A DNA stretch of 64,000 nucleotides from Rossellomorea vietnamensis (GCF_008180415.1 NZ_VTEI01000005.1:14767-78766); one strand, 5' to 3'; shown: positions 50,237-59,822, counted from the stretch's first letter. Translations and numbers: made by a program. The notes: generated from the letters alone by a model not told the origin.

Positions 50237-50944
50237 TTGAAAGAAAAAGTAAAGATGACCTTTAATGAGCTGGCAAGTGTTTATGAAAAGGCCATCGATA
50301 CCAACAGTATATACAACAGCGAATATGAAAGACCTTCCATGATGGCGCAAATTCCCGAAGACCTCTATTCCAAAAGGGTCCTTGATGCAGGATGTGCTGC
50401 CGGCTGGTATACCCATCAGTTGATAAACCGTAGTGCAGATGTGGTTGCTGTTGACTTAAGTCCGGAAATGGTTGCTTCTGCTAAAAGGCGGGTCGGAGAT
50501 AAGGCAGAGGTACTGTGCTTGGATTTGGAAAAAGCATTGCCTTTCCATGACAACTCTTTTGATTACATAATCAGTTCTTTAACTCTGCATTATCTTCAAG
50601 ACTGGAACCATATCTTCAGGGAGTTTCAAAGAATACTGAAACCAAAGGGAACTTTCTTATTCTCCGTTCACCATCCTATGATGGATAGCACTATTCTTGA
50701 AGATACTAAGTACTTTTCAACACAATTGATTATCGATACCTGGAATAAAGAGGGGAAAGATTATGAAGTTGCTTTTTACCGCAGACCTCTTCAGGAGATT
50801 GTGACGAAAACGGCCTCTTTTTTTACCCTGAAAGAAATGATTGAACCCATTCCAACAAACAATTTCAAAATGAGAGCACCCGAAAGCTACAAAAAACTTA
50901 TGAAAAGGCCTAATTTCCTCATTATGAAAGCAATGAAGGATTGA
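50237..50944 (+). CDS. Class I SAM-dependent methyltransferase
   Basis: 235 residues. MTFNELASVYEKAIDTNSIY opens a UbiE/Methyltransf_11-type protein; motif I is VLDAGCAAGWYTHQL, strand 2 VVAVDLSPEMV, motif II FDYIISSLTLHYLQDW, followed by LKPKGTFLFSVHHPM. TTG at 50237 has AGAGGTGA eight bases upstream; an ATG nine codons earlier lacks a ribosome site. The enzyme is soluble; substrate unknown. Confidence 0.87.
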   Translation: MKEKVKMTFNELASVYEKAIDTNSIYNSEYERPSMMAQIPEDLYSKRVLDAGCAAGWYTHQLINRSADVVAVDLSPEMVASAKRRVGDKAEVLCLDLEKALPFHDNSFDYIISSLTLHYLQDWNHIFREFQRILKPKGTFLFSVHHPMMDSTILEDTKYFSTQLIIDTWNKEGKDYEVAFYRRPLQEIVTKTASFFTLKEMIEPIPTNNFKMRAPESYKKLMKRPNFLIMKAMKD

Positions 50945-51029
50945 CCTCTTCTTATGTAGGCAGAAGGACAGAATAAGGTCACTGAAAATCTACCGAATTT
51001 TAGAATCTTCTTGTTATGAACAAAGATAT

Positions 51030-51072
51030 AGTCAACTACATTTCCTTGAATAGGAAATGTAGTTGACTTTTT
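51030..51072 (+). terminator. Strong terminator after the methyltransferase gene
   Basis: A 17-bp perfect stem beginning AGTCAACTACATTTCCT closes a 5-base loop and is followed by TTTTT. Confidence 0.88.
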
Positions 51073-51224
51073 TCTTATAAAGCAATGTGATTAATCCTTA
51101 GATAATTTTTGATCTTATGCTTTTCGGGGCTGAAGGGTCCTTATTTAACTAGTTGAAAGAAAGATGATTATTCAAGCCAGTGACCGGTAGCATTATCAAT
51201 GGGGTGAAGTATTTTGTTATATAG

Positions 51225-51412
51225 AGGAGAAAATTTCCTTTAATAACTAAAATACACTGAAAGAAGCCAAAATAGGGTAATTAAATTCCCTTATTTAACT
51301 TAATACACTATATAAATGTGCTTTATTATCATATAAGGGAAATAAGTTCCTCTATTTACCCCATAATGAGCTTGTATTTAAGATTAAGGGAAAAAAGTTC
51401 CCTTATTTTTAC
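51225..51412. repeat. Cluster of AATAAGGGAA palindromic units
   Basis: Units such as AATTAAATTCCCTTATTTA, ATAAGGGAAATAAGTTCCTC and TAAGGGAAAAAAGTTCCCTTA recur at roughly 60-70 bp spacing. Same design as 16262-16488 with shorter G/C cores. The whole gap 50945-51700 has no gene. Confidence 0.55.
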
Positions 51413-51700
51413 CGCTGGGTGAGTAGTTGATGAAATAACAGGCCGTTTTTGATAAAGCTCTGTACCATCAGTCACTCCCCAGCACTTGAAAGGAAACTAA
51501 GACTCTTATCGGTTTTTTATGGAGCAAAAAGAACACACCTCCCAACAGTATTTATGGTCCTTTACCATTAGATAGAAAGAGAACAAACTCGGTTCAAAAA
51601 AATTTAAAAAACATTCTACTATATTTTGTTTACTAGAAGATTTCAAAGAAATGGTAAACTAATTATGATGGAAGTATTTGTGGTATAGGAGGAAAAAGAA

Positions 51701-52276
51701 ATGAAAACATTCGTCTATATGGTCAGGCATGGAGATTCACCCAAGGAAGGCAAAGAAAGGGTACGAGGGCTCTCAGAAACAGGGCTGATAGATGTGCAGA
51801 GAGTTACAGAGATTTTGAAAAGGGAAGGGATTCAAACGATCGTTTCCAGTCCTTATAGACGAGCTGTTTTAACTGTTGAACCGATTGCGAATACAATAGG
51901 AGAAGAGGTTGCTATACTGGAAGACCTTAAAGAGAGGGTGTTCTCTTCTGAAGAAAACCGAGTGGACGATAAGCAATTGATGCCGTTGTTAGAGAAGTCA
52001 TTTGAAGATAAATATTATACTTTAGAAGGCGGAGAATCTAATGCAGATTGCCAGCACAGGGCAGTGGCAGTATTAAGAGAGATAGTAAGAACATTCAGTG
52101 GTCAAAAGATAGCGATTGGAACCCATGGAGCGGTCATGACATTAATGATGGGCTATTTTGATGAGAAGTATAATAGCTTGAAATTTTTACATAGTACCAC
52201 CAAGCCGGACATTTATCGGATGGAGTTTGAGGGGGAAAGGCTGGTGGGGGTGGACCGGTTGTGGCCGCCTCTCTGA
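51701..52276 (+). CDS. Histidine phosphatase superfamily protein
   Basis: 191 residues. The phosphohistidine motif is MVRHGDS near residue 9; SSPYRRAVLTVEP supplies the second Arg, GGESNADCQHR the acid and IGTHGAVMTL the second His. All four catalytic elements are present, so it is an active phosphatase of the phosphoglycerate-mutase fold (alpha-ribazole-phosphatase-like size). TATAGGAGG precedes the ATG. No partner gene indicates the substrate. Confidence 0.88.
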   Translation: MKTFVYMVRHGDSPKEGKERVRGLSETGLIDVQRVTEILKREGIQTIVSSPYRRAVLTVEPIANTIGEEVAILEDLKERVFSSEENRVDDKQLMPLLEKSFEDKYYTLEGGESNADCQHRAVAVLREIVRTFSGQKIAIGTHGAVMTLMMGYFDEKYNSLKFLHSTTKPDIYRMEFEGERLVGVDRLWPPL

Positions 52277-52388
52277 GGATTAATTATATAATCTATCTGG
52301 TAATCAACTACAGTAGGTTGGGGATTGGCACTTAAATATGAGTGATAACGAGATTAAGTAAAAAAACAGCAGAACTGGCATACTGTAG

Positions 52389-52430
52389 CTTGAGACCATG
52401 ATAAAGAAAAAATTTTAGTATGGTCTCAAG
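52389..52430. terminator. Bidirectional hairpin between convergent genes
   Basis: CTTGAGACCAT pairs with ATGGTCTCAAG around a 20-base AT-rich loop. T-runs are weak. Confidence 0.5.
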
Positions 52431-52461
52431 TAGGTCTCTGAATAAAAAAGAAAGTATTTCA

Positions 52462-53211
52462 TCAGTATTGGTTAACAATCTCCAAAAGCCTATCCTGGTT
52501 TTCAGTAGATACACTCTCAGCTAATCTGGCAGCCGCAATTATAGGAGCCCATTCGAAAATGTCCGACCTTGATAAGCCGGTTTTTTGACAGTAAAGACTC
52601 ACGTACTTTTCGGCTAAGTCTGGGTAGAATTGAGAGTAGAGCAAATAGGTTCGGTAGACATCTGCCCGGATATCGCCTGCACTGGAATCGACCCAGTCAA
52701 TAATGACCACTTTATTATCTGTCAGAATCAGATTAAATAAGTGAAAATCCCCGTGGCACAGCCTTTCTTCGAACTGAATGGAATTTAATTTGCTGAGCAA
52801 GTTGGATTTTTGCCTTTTATCGAGCTGTGAGACAGATGCTATTTGACTGCTCAATTTATCTCTCATCCGCTCTAGGGACTTCGGAATAATGCGATGAATC
52901 TGCTGCTGGAGGTCGACGGACATCATCAAATACTTTTCAGCCTGCCCCTTATCCTCAAAGAATAATTCGCCCAAAGTTTTTCCCTGGACATATTCCATTG
53001 TGATTGATTGTTTTCCGTTTATCCTTGAAACATCCAGCACTTCTGGTACAGGGATGCCTGCTGAATGAGCAAGTTTCTGCTTAGAGGCTTCCTTCATTGC
53101 TTCTGAGCTTGGCAGGTGATTGTTAAAAATTTTAATCACCTTGTTTTCATGCAGAAAGATTTCTGCCGTGTTACCGCTTGCTATCGGATTTCCCAGGTAA
53201 ATAGAATTCAT
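52462..53211 (-). CDS. APH-family kinase (aminoglycoside phosphotransferase fold)
   Basis: 249 residues. Phosphate loop IASGNTAEIFLHENKVIKIF with the conserved Lys, hinge MEYVQGKTLGEL, catalytic loop RLCHGDFHLFNLILTD (HGDxxxxN) and metal site VVIIDWVDSSAGDIRAD. Such enzymes phosphorylate small molecules: antibiotics, sugars, choline or thiamine-like compounds. The family level does not tell which, and resistance should not be assumed. CAGGAG precedes the ATG. Monocistronic. Confidence 0.87.
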   Translation of the reverse strand: MNSIYLGNPIASGNTAEIFLHENKVIKIFNNHLPSSEAMKEASKQKLAHSAGIPVPEVLDVSRINGKQSITMEYVQGKTLGELFFEDKGQAEKYLMMSVDLQQQIHRIIPKSLERMRDKLSSQIASVSQLDKRQKSNLLSKLNSIQFEERLCHGDFHLFNLILTDNKVVIIDWVDSSAGDIRADVYRTYLLYSQFYPDLAEKYVSLYCQKTGLSRSDIFEWAPIIAAARLAESVSTENQDRLLEIVNQY

Positions 53212-53356
53212 TGGAGTTCTCCTGTTATTTCTATACTAAAATAATAGATTTTAACTTTTGCATATTCGCTGTACTTAGAACTAAAAAAGATCTGTCCATT
53301 TTCACACTGCCGATTTTCTGATAGTCTGGTAATATAATCTTACGAAAAGAGGGGAA

Positions 53357-53545
53357 GTGTTAAAAATTTTGCAACTGCTGATGGCAATAATCGGACTGCT
53401 GTTTTTAGGTGTCGCCTTTTATCATTTTTTCATTGATTCCAGCTATTTTCCATCTGCGATCATTTTAATCCTGGGTTTGACGCTGTTTGTGTACAGGGGC
53501 TTTGAAATTTTCACTGATAGAAGAGTAAATAAGAAGTCCTCTTAG
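53357..53545 (+). CDS. Small membrane protein
   Basis: 62 residues, two hydrophobic helices (LLMAIIGLLFLGVAFYHFF; AIILILGLTLFVYRGFEIF) and a short basic tail. AGAGGGG precedes the GTG. Function unknown. Confidence 0.62.
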   Translation: MLKILQLLMAIIGLLFLGVAFYHFFIDSSYFPSAIILILGLTLFVYRGFEIFTDRRVNKKSS

Positions 53546-53579
53546 AATCCTGTTTTTTTGTAAGTGCAGGGTTCTTTTA
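53543..53579 (+). terminator. Terminator of the small membrane gene
   Basis: GAATCCTG pairs with CAGGGTTC (wobble included) and is followed by TTTTATG. Confidence 0.6.
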
Positions 53580-53633
53580 TGATTGTTTTCAAGAACAAGG
53601 AGTATCTTTTGCTATAAATCACTCTTTTTGTCT

Positions 53634-54224
53634 TCAACCCTTCCCTGTAACTCTTTTTATAGAATCCCAATCCAAAGTGAAAAATTTCGAATAATCCTCC
53701 AAATGGAAGTCCGCTATATCACTTTTGGCTTGAAAAAGACAGGTCGGAATCCCAAGCTCCCTGGCCGGCAGTAAATCTAGTTCTCTATCTCCGATGGCCA
53801 AGTCGATCCCATGCTTCTCATGCAAGTAAATATAAGCTTCCGGATGCGGTTTGCGTGCAAATCCGTCCTCAATGGTGACGATATCTTCAAAATATTTCTC
53901 CCATCCATAGTGTTTCAAAATTGCTGAAACACCGGCTCTGCTTTTGTGCGTCATGATGACATTTTTATCAGCGTACTTTAATATTTCCTCGACATGATCG
54001 TATGGCTTCATCTCACTCGGAAGCAATTCCTTCCTTAATACGTTCATTTCATCCTGCTGTTCCTGTGAAACCTGATAATGATCCATTGCATGAGAGTAGG
54101 ACACTTTCAGCTTATTATAGATTTCTTCTTGGTCATAATCATCTCCGAGTACCATTGAAAGCACCTTGGTGTACGCGGGGTATGTATCGAATAAAGTGCC
54201 ATCGAAGTCCCATAGAATATTCAT
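53634..54224 (-). CDS. HAD-superfamily hydrolase (phosphoglycolate phosphatase-like)
   Basis: 196 residues. Motif I WDFDGTLFDTYPAY, motif II MTHKSRAG (Thr in place of Ser is normal), Lys in ARKPHPEAYIYL and motif IV IGDRELDLLPARELG, where one of the usual two Asp after GD is Glu. The cap domain is the helical C1 type. ATG at 54224 has AAAAAGGATG upstream; the frame is open 14 codons further but without a ribosome site. Substrate unknown. Confidence 0.88.
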   Translation of the reverse strand: MNILWDFDGTLFDTYPAYTKVLSMVLGDDYDQEEIYNKLKVSYSHAMDHYQVSQEQQDEMNVLRKELLPSEMKPYDHVEEILKYADKNVIMTHKSRAGVSAILKHYGWEKYFEDIVTIEDGFARKPHPEAYIYLHEKHGIDLAIGDRELDLLPARELGIPTCLFQAKSDIADFHLEDYSKFFTLDWDSIKRVTGKG

Positions 54225-54410
54225 TGAATCATCCTTTTTAGTTTTATAATCTAATAAATTCGCCAATTCAACGCTGACTCCTTCATTAAAGGAGAAATGA
54301 ATTCTACATTATAAATAATTGACATGAACATTTCACAATCAGAAAAGGGAAAATATGTTAAGGTGAGAGTGAACAGAAAGAACCATTTGAAAGGAAGAGG
54401 TTGAATTTAG

Positions 54411-54719
54411 ATGTTTGACTATATAATGATCGCTGCTTTTCCAGTGTTCGCTATTTATAAAATTTATAAAAACAGGGATCTTTTGAAGAAGTTCTCCAAG
54501 ACACAGATAGTCGGTATTGCGCTATCTTATTTAGCTGCAATCTCATTAGCATTAGTTTGTATCTATTATTTCGGTAATTGGGCTGCCGGATTCGCTCCTA
54601 ATTGCATCATAAAATTTATCATTTCAATGGCAGTCATCCTTGCTTCGCTATTGATAAGTATCTCTATTTTGAATAAGGTCTTAGAAAAGCTGACGAATGG
54701 CGTCCTTCCCAAACAATAA
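54411..54719 (+). CDS. Small membrane protein
   Basis: 102 residues with three hydrophobic segments (YIMIAAFPVFAIYKIY; IVGIALSYLAAISLALVCIY; IIKFIISMAVILASLLISI). AAGGAAGAGG precedes the ATG. An MITE-like element begins ten bases after the stop. Function unknown. Confidence 0.65.
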   Translation: MFDYIMIAAFPVFAIYKIYKNRDLLKKFSKTQIVGIALSYLAAISLALVCIYYFGNWAAGFAPNCIIKFIISMAVILASLLISISILNKVLEKLTNGVLPKQ

Positions 54720-54729
54720 TATATATACC

Positions 54730-54904
54730 AGGCTCTTTACGTAAACTTTGTTGCTATTTGATACTAATTCCGAAAAAGTAACCATATTAAGAGGCGGAAA
54801 ATCTCGGAAGACTGAAAAGAATAAAGCTACTCTTTCCAATAAGAGATAACACTCCTAGGATCTGGGGATATTCGAAAGCAACAATATATGCGAAAACAGC
54901 CTTT
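54730..54904. repeat. MITE-like element, copy 3
   Basis: Left end AGGCTCTTTACGTAAACTTT followed by GTTGCTATT; right end on the minus strand AAAGGCTGTTTTCGCATATA followed by TTGTTGCTTTCGAAT. This copy shows the best match between its two ends. Confidence 0.78.
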
Positions 54905-55165
54905 CGCAAATATATTAGCATTGCTCTTAGCGTCTATTGCAAATCGGACGGCATCCGTTCTGCATCATAAGCACATACGTTCATGCACAAACTTGTCTGT
55001 TCCTGTTTTAAACCAATCTTCGAGATGAGCATGATCCTCCTTAGTGCCCATTTAACATTCAGCGATGCCCTTTTTGTGACAACATGAAACACCTTCCTAT
55101 CAAATTAAAATCAAACTTTTTCCCAATATTAAAAACATTGACTCTAACTAAAAGGAGTGATCTTT
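54905..55165. other. Intergenic region with a possible short remnant
   Basis: No complete gene. On the minus strand near 54970-55055 a frame reads MGTKEDHAHLEDWFKTGTDK, then FVHERMCL and a stop, preceded by AAGGAGG misplaced inside it. It may be the relic of a lost gene. Confidence 0.25.
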
Positions 55166-55708
55166 ATGAAGAAGAAAAAACGGTCGATTATGAGAACCAT
55201 TATACTATTAATCTTATTAAGCGCAGTGACATACACCCTGTATGCCAATCTATATAACAAAGATGAATTAAATAAAGTGAGAGTGAATGATCAAGCGCCT
55301 AATTTCACTCTCCCCAGCATTGATGGCGAAAAAGTGAACGCGAGCGGGTTTGAAGGAAAAGCTCTGCTCATAAACTTTTGGGGCAGCTGGTGCGGACCAT
55401 GCAAAAACGAGATGCCCGCTATTGAAGAAGCATACAATCAATATAAAGACGATGGGTTTGAAGTGCTTACTATCAATATCAGGGAATCTGAATTCGCGGT
55501 GAAAAAATTCCTGGAAAGTAACAACCTTTCTTTGCCTGTAGTGATGGACAAAGAAGCAGAAGTGTATGATGCTTATGCTGTCAGAAATCTTCCCGCATCA
55601 TTCTTTGTTACTCCAGAGGGAAAAGTGAATAGAATCTATCAGGGTGAAATGACAAGGAAAGAAATCGATAAATGGGTGAATGAGATTCTGCCAAGAGAAT
55701 CCTTATAG
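55166..55708 (+). CDS. Membrane-anchored thioredoxin-like protein (TlpA/ResA family)
   Basis: 180 residues. N-terminal signal anchor (RTIILLILLSAVTYTLYANL), then a redoxin domain: NDQAPNFTLPSIDGEKVNAS, FWGSWCGPCKNEMP with the CxxC near residue 78, and cis-Pro region RNLPASFFVTPEG. ResA and relatives reduce extracytoplasmic disulfides in cytochrome c maturation or spore formation. No resB/resC or ccdA gene is adjacent, so this is a paralogue with unassigned partner. AAAGGAGTGATCTTT precedes the ATG. Confidence 0.9.
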   Translation: MKKKKRSIMRTIILLILLSAVTYTLYANLYNKDELNKVRVNDQAPNFTLPSIDGEKVNASGFEGKALLINFWGSWCGPCKNEMPAIEEAYNQYKDDGFEVLTINIRESEFAVKKFLESNNLSLPVVMDKEAEVYDAYAVRNLPASFFVTPEGKVNRIYQGEMTRKEIDKWVNEILPRESL

Positions 55709-55749
55709 GTATAAATGGGATTCAAGGAAACTAGGAGGAGCTATGATGT

Positions 55750-56020
55750 ATGAATCATGAGGTAATGATCATAGGGGCTGGACAAGCGGGTCTTTCAATG
55801 GGCTGCTATATGAAGCAAAGCAGGGCAGCATTTGTCATTCTAGATAGAGCTTCTGAAATAGGAGAAGTGTAGAGAAACAGATATGACTCACTTACTTTAT
55901 TTTCTCCAGAATTTTATAGATTCTTGCCAGGATTAAAGCTTACTGGATGCCAGAATACCTATCCAGACAAAACGAAGTTGTTGATTACTTAGAGGCTTAT
56001 GTAATAATATTTTCACTTTC
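55750..56020 (+). pseudogene. Truncated flavin-dependent monooxygenase-like gene
   Basis: The frame reads NHEVMIIGAGQAGLSMGCYM (FAD GxGxxG) and VILDRASEIGEV, then a TAG where relatives have Trp (W-R-N-R-Y-D), continues RNRYDSLTLFSPEFYRFLPG, and shifts frame near 55970 (NEVVDYLEAYV in the next frame). Homology ends near 56020, so more than half the gene is missing. AGGAGGAGC stands before it. Relic of a CzcO-like flavoprotein. Confidence 0.75.
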
Positions 56021-56256
56021 TGTTTAACTAAATAGCAATTAAAGAAGGGCTTATTCTTATAAGTCCTCAAAGGTATTAGCCATCTCGCTGCCCCGTACTT
56101 TGAAAATACGGTCCAATAGCAGTATTTTCTTAAGGGCACATAAAGTAAAAATACAAGACTTTATCCGAGGGACCTCGACATCTAAATGGTCCGCAAAGTA
56201 AAAAACGGGCCGTTATCCAGAAACTGCGAAATCCCAATGGCCGGAAAAGTCAAATT
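56021..56256. other. Intergenic region without recognised gene
   Basis: Between the flavoprotein relic and the DUF3231 gene. Short inverted pieces (GGCCGTTATCC, CCAATGGCCGG) but no convincing hairpin terminator and no frame. Confidence 0.25.
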
Positions 56257-57258
56257 TCAAACATCTTCCGCAATCTCTTTTCGATTCGGTGCCAGGGGAG
56301 GCTGTTCAAGCCACTTGTTTTTAGTCATAATATTGAACCACTTTTTGGTTACTGTAAGATTTTTGAGAATGATTTTTTCATACGTCATAGCCAAATCCGT
56401 TCTCATAGCGGAAGCAAGGCCTGTTCCATGATATGATTGCGCAGTTTGCAATAAAAATCCAACATGATAGAGCATTAATTTGTCAGATAAAGGAGCTTCT
56501 CGGGAATCCGTAATTTCCGTTTCCCATGACATAGGGATAGGCAAATTATCCTCATGCAGTATTTTGCCGAGTGACTGAATTTGATCATCGGAGGTTTTTT
56601 GTGATGATTTTAGAAATTCTCTGACTTCTTTGGATTGAGTTACTTGGCTGAAGCCCATTGAGAGAGCTTTCCCTAAGATCTTCTTTTTCATATTCAGCGA
56701 AAGGGCAATGATCTCTGTAGCTGCCAGTGGTCTTTTATCACCAAATCCATCAAGAAATTCCGAACCGTTAACAAAGGTTGGTCTGTCTTCCGGATAAAAG
56801 CAGGGGTCTCTCTGGAAGTGCCCCATCTCAAGCAATAACTCAGTGGTTTGATGGTACATCTTTTTGGCATCATTATCACATTCATCATAGAACTGCCGTA
56901 AATCTCTTCTCACGGATGAACTAAGAGCCGTTGTATGTCCCAACAAACCGTGAAGAGTCATTATATGGAGGTAGTGTAAACAAAAGATATCGGAGAATAA
57001 TCGTTTGGCTCCTTTAATCAAGTCAGAATCATTGAAACCCGCCGGAACGGAAAAGCCTTCTTTTTCAAGGAAAGAGATAATCTGGCCTTTTTGTTTGTTA
57101 AATAAATTCAGAGCTTCCTCAAAAAGGGATTTGATTCTGTCATCCTCAATAATCGACACCATATATTTGTTTACACAATCTACAGCCGTTCCGTTTATGT
57201 ATTCTCCCCAAAGTGTTCCTATTTCAGCTGACGTTAGCTTTATATCTTCTTTATCCAT
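56257..57258 (-). CDS. DUF3231 family protein
   Basis: 333 residues in two similar halves of about 165, each a four-helix bundle. The first begins LTSAEIGTLWGEYINGTAVD, and the second appears from RPLAATEIIALSLNMKKKIL. The fold is related to CotF/coat-associated DUF2383-like bundles. DUF3231 proteins are frequent in spore formers, often several per genome; role unknown. A TATCACC-ATGG context with GAGGTGATACC precedes the ATG. It is monocistronic. Confidence 0.85.
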   Translation of the reverse strand: MDKEDIKLTSAEIGTLWGEYINGTAVDCVNKYMVSIIEDDRIKSLFEEALNLFNKQKGQIISFLEKEGFSVPAGFNDSDLIKGAKRLFSDIFCLHYLHIMTLHGLLGHTTALSSSVRRDLRQFYDECDNDAKKMYHQTTELLLEMGHFQRDPCFYPEDRPTFVNGSEFLDGFGDKRPLAATEIIALSLNMKKKILGKALSMGFSQVTQSKEVREFLKSSQKTSDDQIQSLGKILHEDNLPIPMSWETEITDSREAPLSDKLMLYHVGFLLQTAQSYHGTGLASAMRTDLAMTYEKIILKNLTVTKKWFNIMTKNKWLEQPPLAPNRKEIAEDV

Positions 57259-57417
57259 GGTATCACCTCAGCCCTATTTTCCCCTATACTCAGCAAATTA
57301 TCATTCTTCTTAGGGGATTAAAAGAATGCCCTGTCTTTAGATGTGGATAAAATCTAAATATTTTCATTTCATAATTCTGCTGCGTATTTAATGGTATAAG
57401 TAAAGGAGATGTATAAC

Positions 57418-57705
57418 TTGAAAAAAATCTTCTTCATTAGTTTTTTATCTGCCTCTCTATTCTTTCTGGCTGGCTTACTAACGGGATCCGAAATGATCAC
57501 CTTCATATGTGGAGGAATCGGTTTATTCTGTCTGGCCATTTCCGGCATACTATCAGGAGCTTTCATAAGCGGTAATCAAATCAGGGCCAATACTTCTACT
57601 GAAACAAAAGAGAAAAGAAGGAAGAGGATAAGAATGATGTATCTGTTTGCATTACTGGGAGCTCCGCATTTTGCGGCAGCGATTGTATTGACGCTGCAGC
57701 CTTAA
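57418..57705 (+). CDS. DUF5316-like small membrane protein
   Basis: 95 residues with three hydrophobic segments (IFFISFLSASLFFLAGLLTG; ICGGIGLFCLAISGILSGAF; LFALLGAPHFAAAIVLTL). The central ISGNQIRANTSTETKEKRRK matches what I recall of DUF5316. TTG at 57418 is nine bases from AAAGGAG; the ATG at 57409 abuts that site. Function unknown. Confidence 0.7.
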   Translation: MKKIFFISFLSASLFFLAGLLTGSEMITFICGGIGLFCLAISGILSGAFISGNQIRANTSTETKEKRRKRIRMMYLFALLGAPHFAAAIVLTLQP

Positions 57706-57767
57706 AAGGTTAGAAATTGATTTTGAAAGGTACAAGATTTTTCTGAGGTATTAAGAGGAAGGTAAAA

Positions 57768-57815
57768 TTACTGCCTGTTTTACCACTCGGAAATAAGAAG
57801 TAAAACAGGCAGTAA
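57768..57815. terminator. Bidirectional terminator
   Basis: A 16-bp perfect stem beginning TTACTGCCTGTTTTAC with a 16-base loop, between convergent genes ending at 57705 and 57828. Confidence 0.85.
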
Positions 57816-57827
57816 CAGGTTTTTATC

Positions 57828-58076
57828 TTAAAAATGCTTCTTAGCTAATTCTTTTATGGCACTGACTAATTCATCAGTATTCCCTTCAAATAAGTGAAAG
57901 TTCAAGGATGACTTCAATTGGTCATCTTGGAAACTGAACTCATCCTCTTTGTTGAACTCAGCTGACCAATGTATGGCAGGAATGGAAACGATGAATCTAT
58001 TGTCAGGTGTCAGGTGAAGGTATACTTCGGCCGTCTTATTTCCAGATATATTAATCTTCTCATAAGAGGTAATCAT
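57828..58076 (-). CDS. Small protein, possibly YueH-like
   Basis: 82 residues, a beta-rich first half (TAEVYLHLTPDNRFIVSIPA; IHWSAEFNKED) and a C-terminal helix (ELVSAIKELAKKHF). Size and the V-S-I-P-A-x-x-W-S pattern recall YueH of B. subtilis; not certain. No membrane segment. The ribosome site is weak (ATGAGTGATGAAGA). Confidence 0.55.
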   Translation of the reverse strand: MITSYEKINISGNKTAEVYLHLTPDNRFIVSIPAIHWSAEFNKEDEFSFQDDQLKSSLNFHLFEGNTDELVSAIKELAKKHF

Positions 58077-58374
58077 TCTTCATCACTCATTTCGATAATA
58101 TGTATGGACACATTATATCAAAATTCCTTTCAGAAAAGAATTATTAACCTAGGTTCAATATGCTGTTTAGACAGTAAAAAGAAACCAAGTTTAAAGTGAG
58201 TTATTATTCCATCTTCAAATCTATAATTCTGCTCAGTGAAATACCGAGGGGAGAGAAAAAATCTGAATGCATATCATGTTTACACTCATTCTGTTTAGTT
58301 TGAAGTGGTAAGAATCAGAGATATTTTTTTAAGGTAGAAGTAAGGACAATACGTAGAGAATGCAGGTGAATGGA

Positions 58375-58794
58375 ATGAATAAATCAATCAGTTTTCTCAC
58401 CATATTTGTGGTGCTTACTGCTTTTTTCCTTGGGGCTTGTGTTTCGGATGAAGAAGTATTGAAAGTAGAGGATAAAACCTTTGCTAAAATGCTCATTGTA
58501 CAAAAAGTGGAAAATGATACTTCTGATGAAGCATTAACCCAAAGTATTTCTGATGAATCTAAGGTAGAGGAGACATTGAAATTGGTAAGCGGATTAAAAG
58601 TAAAAGAAATCAGCACCGATGAGTTTTTCGATGAGCTGAAATCGCAAAACAGCTATTCTTTCTCTTTTTTTAAAACAGAGCAAGATATTTCCGGGATGGT
58701 TCCCTATACCTTCTATGCATTAGAGGACGGCACCATGATGTTTACTTTTGACGGACCCGAATCTTTAAAACAAAAAACCAGTAATAACAATTGA
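58375..58794 (+). CDS. Lipoprotein, possibly C-terminally frameshifted
   Basis: 139 residues. Signal with lipobox FLGAC, then an acidic soluble domain of about 115 residues (ESKVEETLKLVSGLKVKEIS; SYSFSFFKTEQDISGMVPYT). The end LKQKTSNNN looks abnormal: dropping one A from each of the A6 runs at 58772-58777 and 58800-58805 would give KPVITIDAE and KELLDKIKAHLEIEF before a TAA at 58848. So the true protein may be about 18 residues longer. GCAGGTG is the ribosome site. Function unknown. Confidence 0.65.
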   Translation: MNKSISFLTIFVVLTAFFLGACVSDEEVLKVEDKTFAKMLIVQKVENDTSDEALTQSISDESKVEETLKLVSGLKVKEISTDEFFDELKSQNSYSFSFFKTEQDISGMVPYTFYALEDGTMMFTFDGPESLKQKTSNNN

Positions 58795-59129
58795 TGCTGA
58801 AAAAGAGCTTTTGGATAAAATTAAAGCTCATCTTGAGATAGAATTTTAAAAATGTAAAAGCTGTTTGATATTTTTCAGCCACAGTCTCTATCTTTCAGGC
58901 GAGAGACAAATAAAATTACATATCTATCACTGCCTGTTTCGGTTACTGGCGGAGATTTAAAAAACAAAAAGGGAGCAAATTCACTCATGAATTATATCCC
59001 AATTTTGTTGTTTTATCATTTTACTAAGAGATTTAACATTCCACAATTTAAAAACCATTTCCTAATAGAAATTCATACTTTACTATAATAAAAACAAGAA
59101 GATTTCGAGAAACTTAAGGAGAATAAGTC

Positions 59130-59822
59130 ATGAAAAAGAAGATCCAATTCATCTCCATAGCCGTTATATTCGTTATTATTTTATTGTTTAGTACTTATAA
59201 GTTGATGAACTCCAGAACCTTTCAATTATTTGGCGGACTAACCAATAAGGTAGAAACAGATCAAAAGGCAGTTGCGTTGACCTTTGATGATGGTCCAACT
59301 GATAATGTTGATGATATTCTAGCTGTGTTAAACCAATACGAAATTAAAGCAACTTTTTTTCTTATTGGAAATGAAATCGAAAAGAGGAAAGAAGAAGCTG
59401 AGAAGATTGTTGCAGACGGACATCAGGTTGGAAATCATTCTTATTCCCATCAACGGATGATTTTTAAAACTCCTTCCTTTATTAAAGAGGAGATTGAAAA
59501 AACAGATAGGTTAATAGAAAGCATTGGATACGAAGGTGAGATAGACTTCCGTCCGCCAAATGGCAAGAAATTAGCTGTTTTGCCTTTTTATTTACATAGA
59601 GAAGGGAAAGAAACGATTACTTGGAATATTGAACCTGATCATGCGGTGGATAAAGTGGAGTATGTGAAAAGAAATATAGAGAATGGTTCGATCATCCTTC
59701 TGCATCCTATGTATGATGAATCTGGGGAGCAACTGCAATTGCTCGAAAGTATTATAAAGTTATTAATAGATGAAGGATATGAGTTTGTTACGGTGAATGA
59801 ACTGCAGGAATTAGATCTTTAA
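59130..59822 (+). CDS. Polysaccharide deacetylase family protein
   Basis: 230 residues. Signal anchor at residues 5-25, then a carbohydrate esterase 4 (NodB) domain: ALTFDDGPTD (catalytic base and metal Asp), GNHSYSHQRM (two metal His), FRPPNGKKLA and ILLHPMYD (catalytic His). The metal triad Asp-His-His is intact. Targets in the family are peptidoglycan, chitin-like or secondary wall polymers. AAGGAG precedes the ATG. No partner gene is adjacent. Confidence 0.92.
   Translation: MKKKIQFISIAVIFVIILLFSTYKLMNSRTFQLFGGLTNKVETDQKAVALTFDDGPTDNVDDILAVLNQYEIKATFFLIGNEIEKRKEEAEKIVADGHQVGNHSYSHQRMIFKTPSFIKEEIEKTDRLIESIGYEGEIDFRPPNGKKLAVLPFYLHREGKETITWNIEPDHAVDKVEYVKRNIENGSIILLHPMYDESGEQLQLLESIIKLLIDEGYEFVTVNELQELDL

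Noticed and set aside
55933-56139. 68-codon minus-strand frame
   Set aside because: Overlaps the flavoprotein relic; no ribosome site or recognisable pattern.
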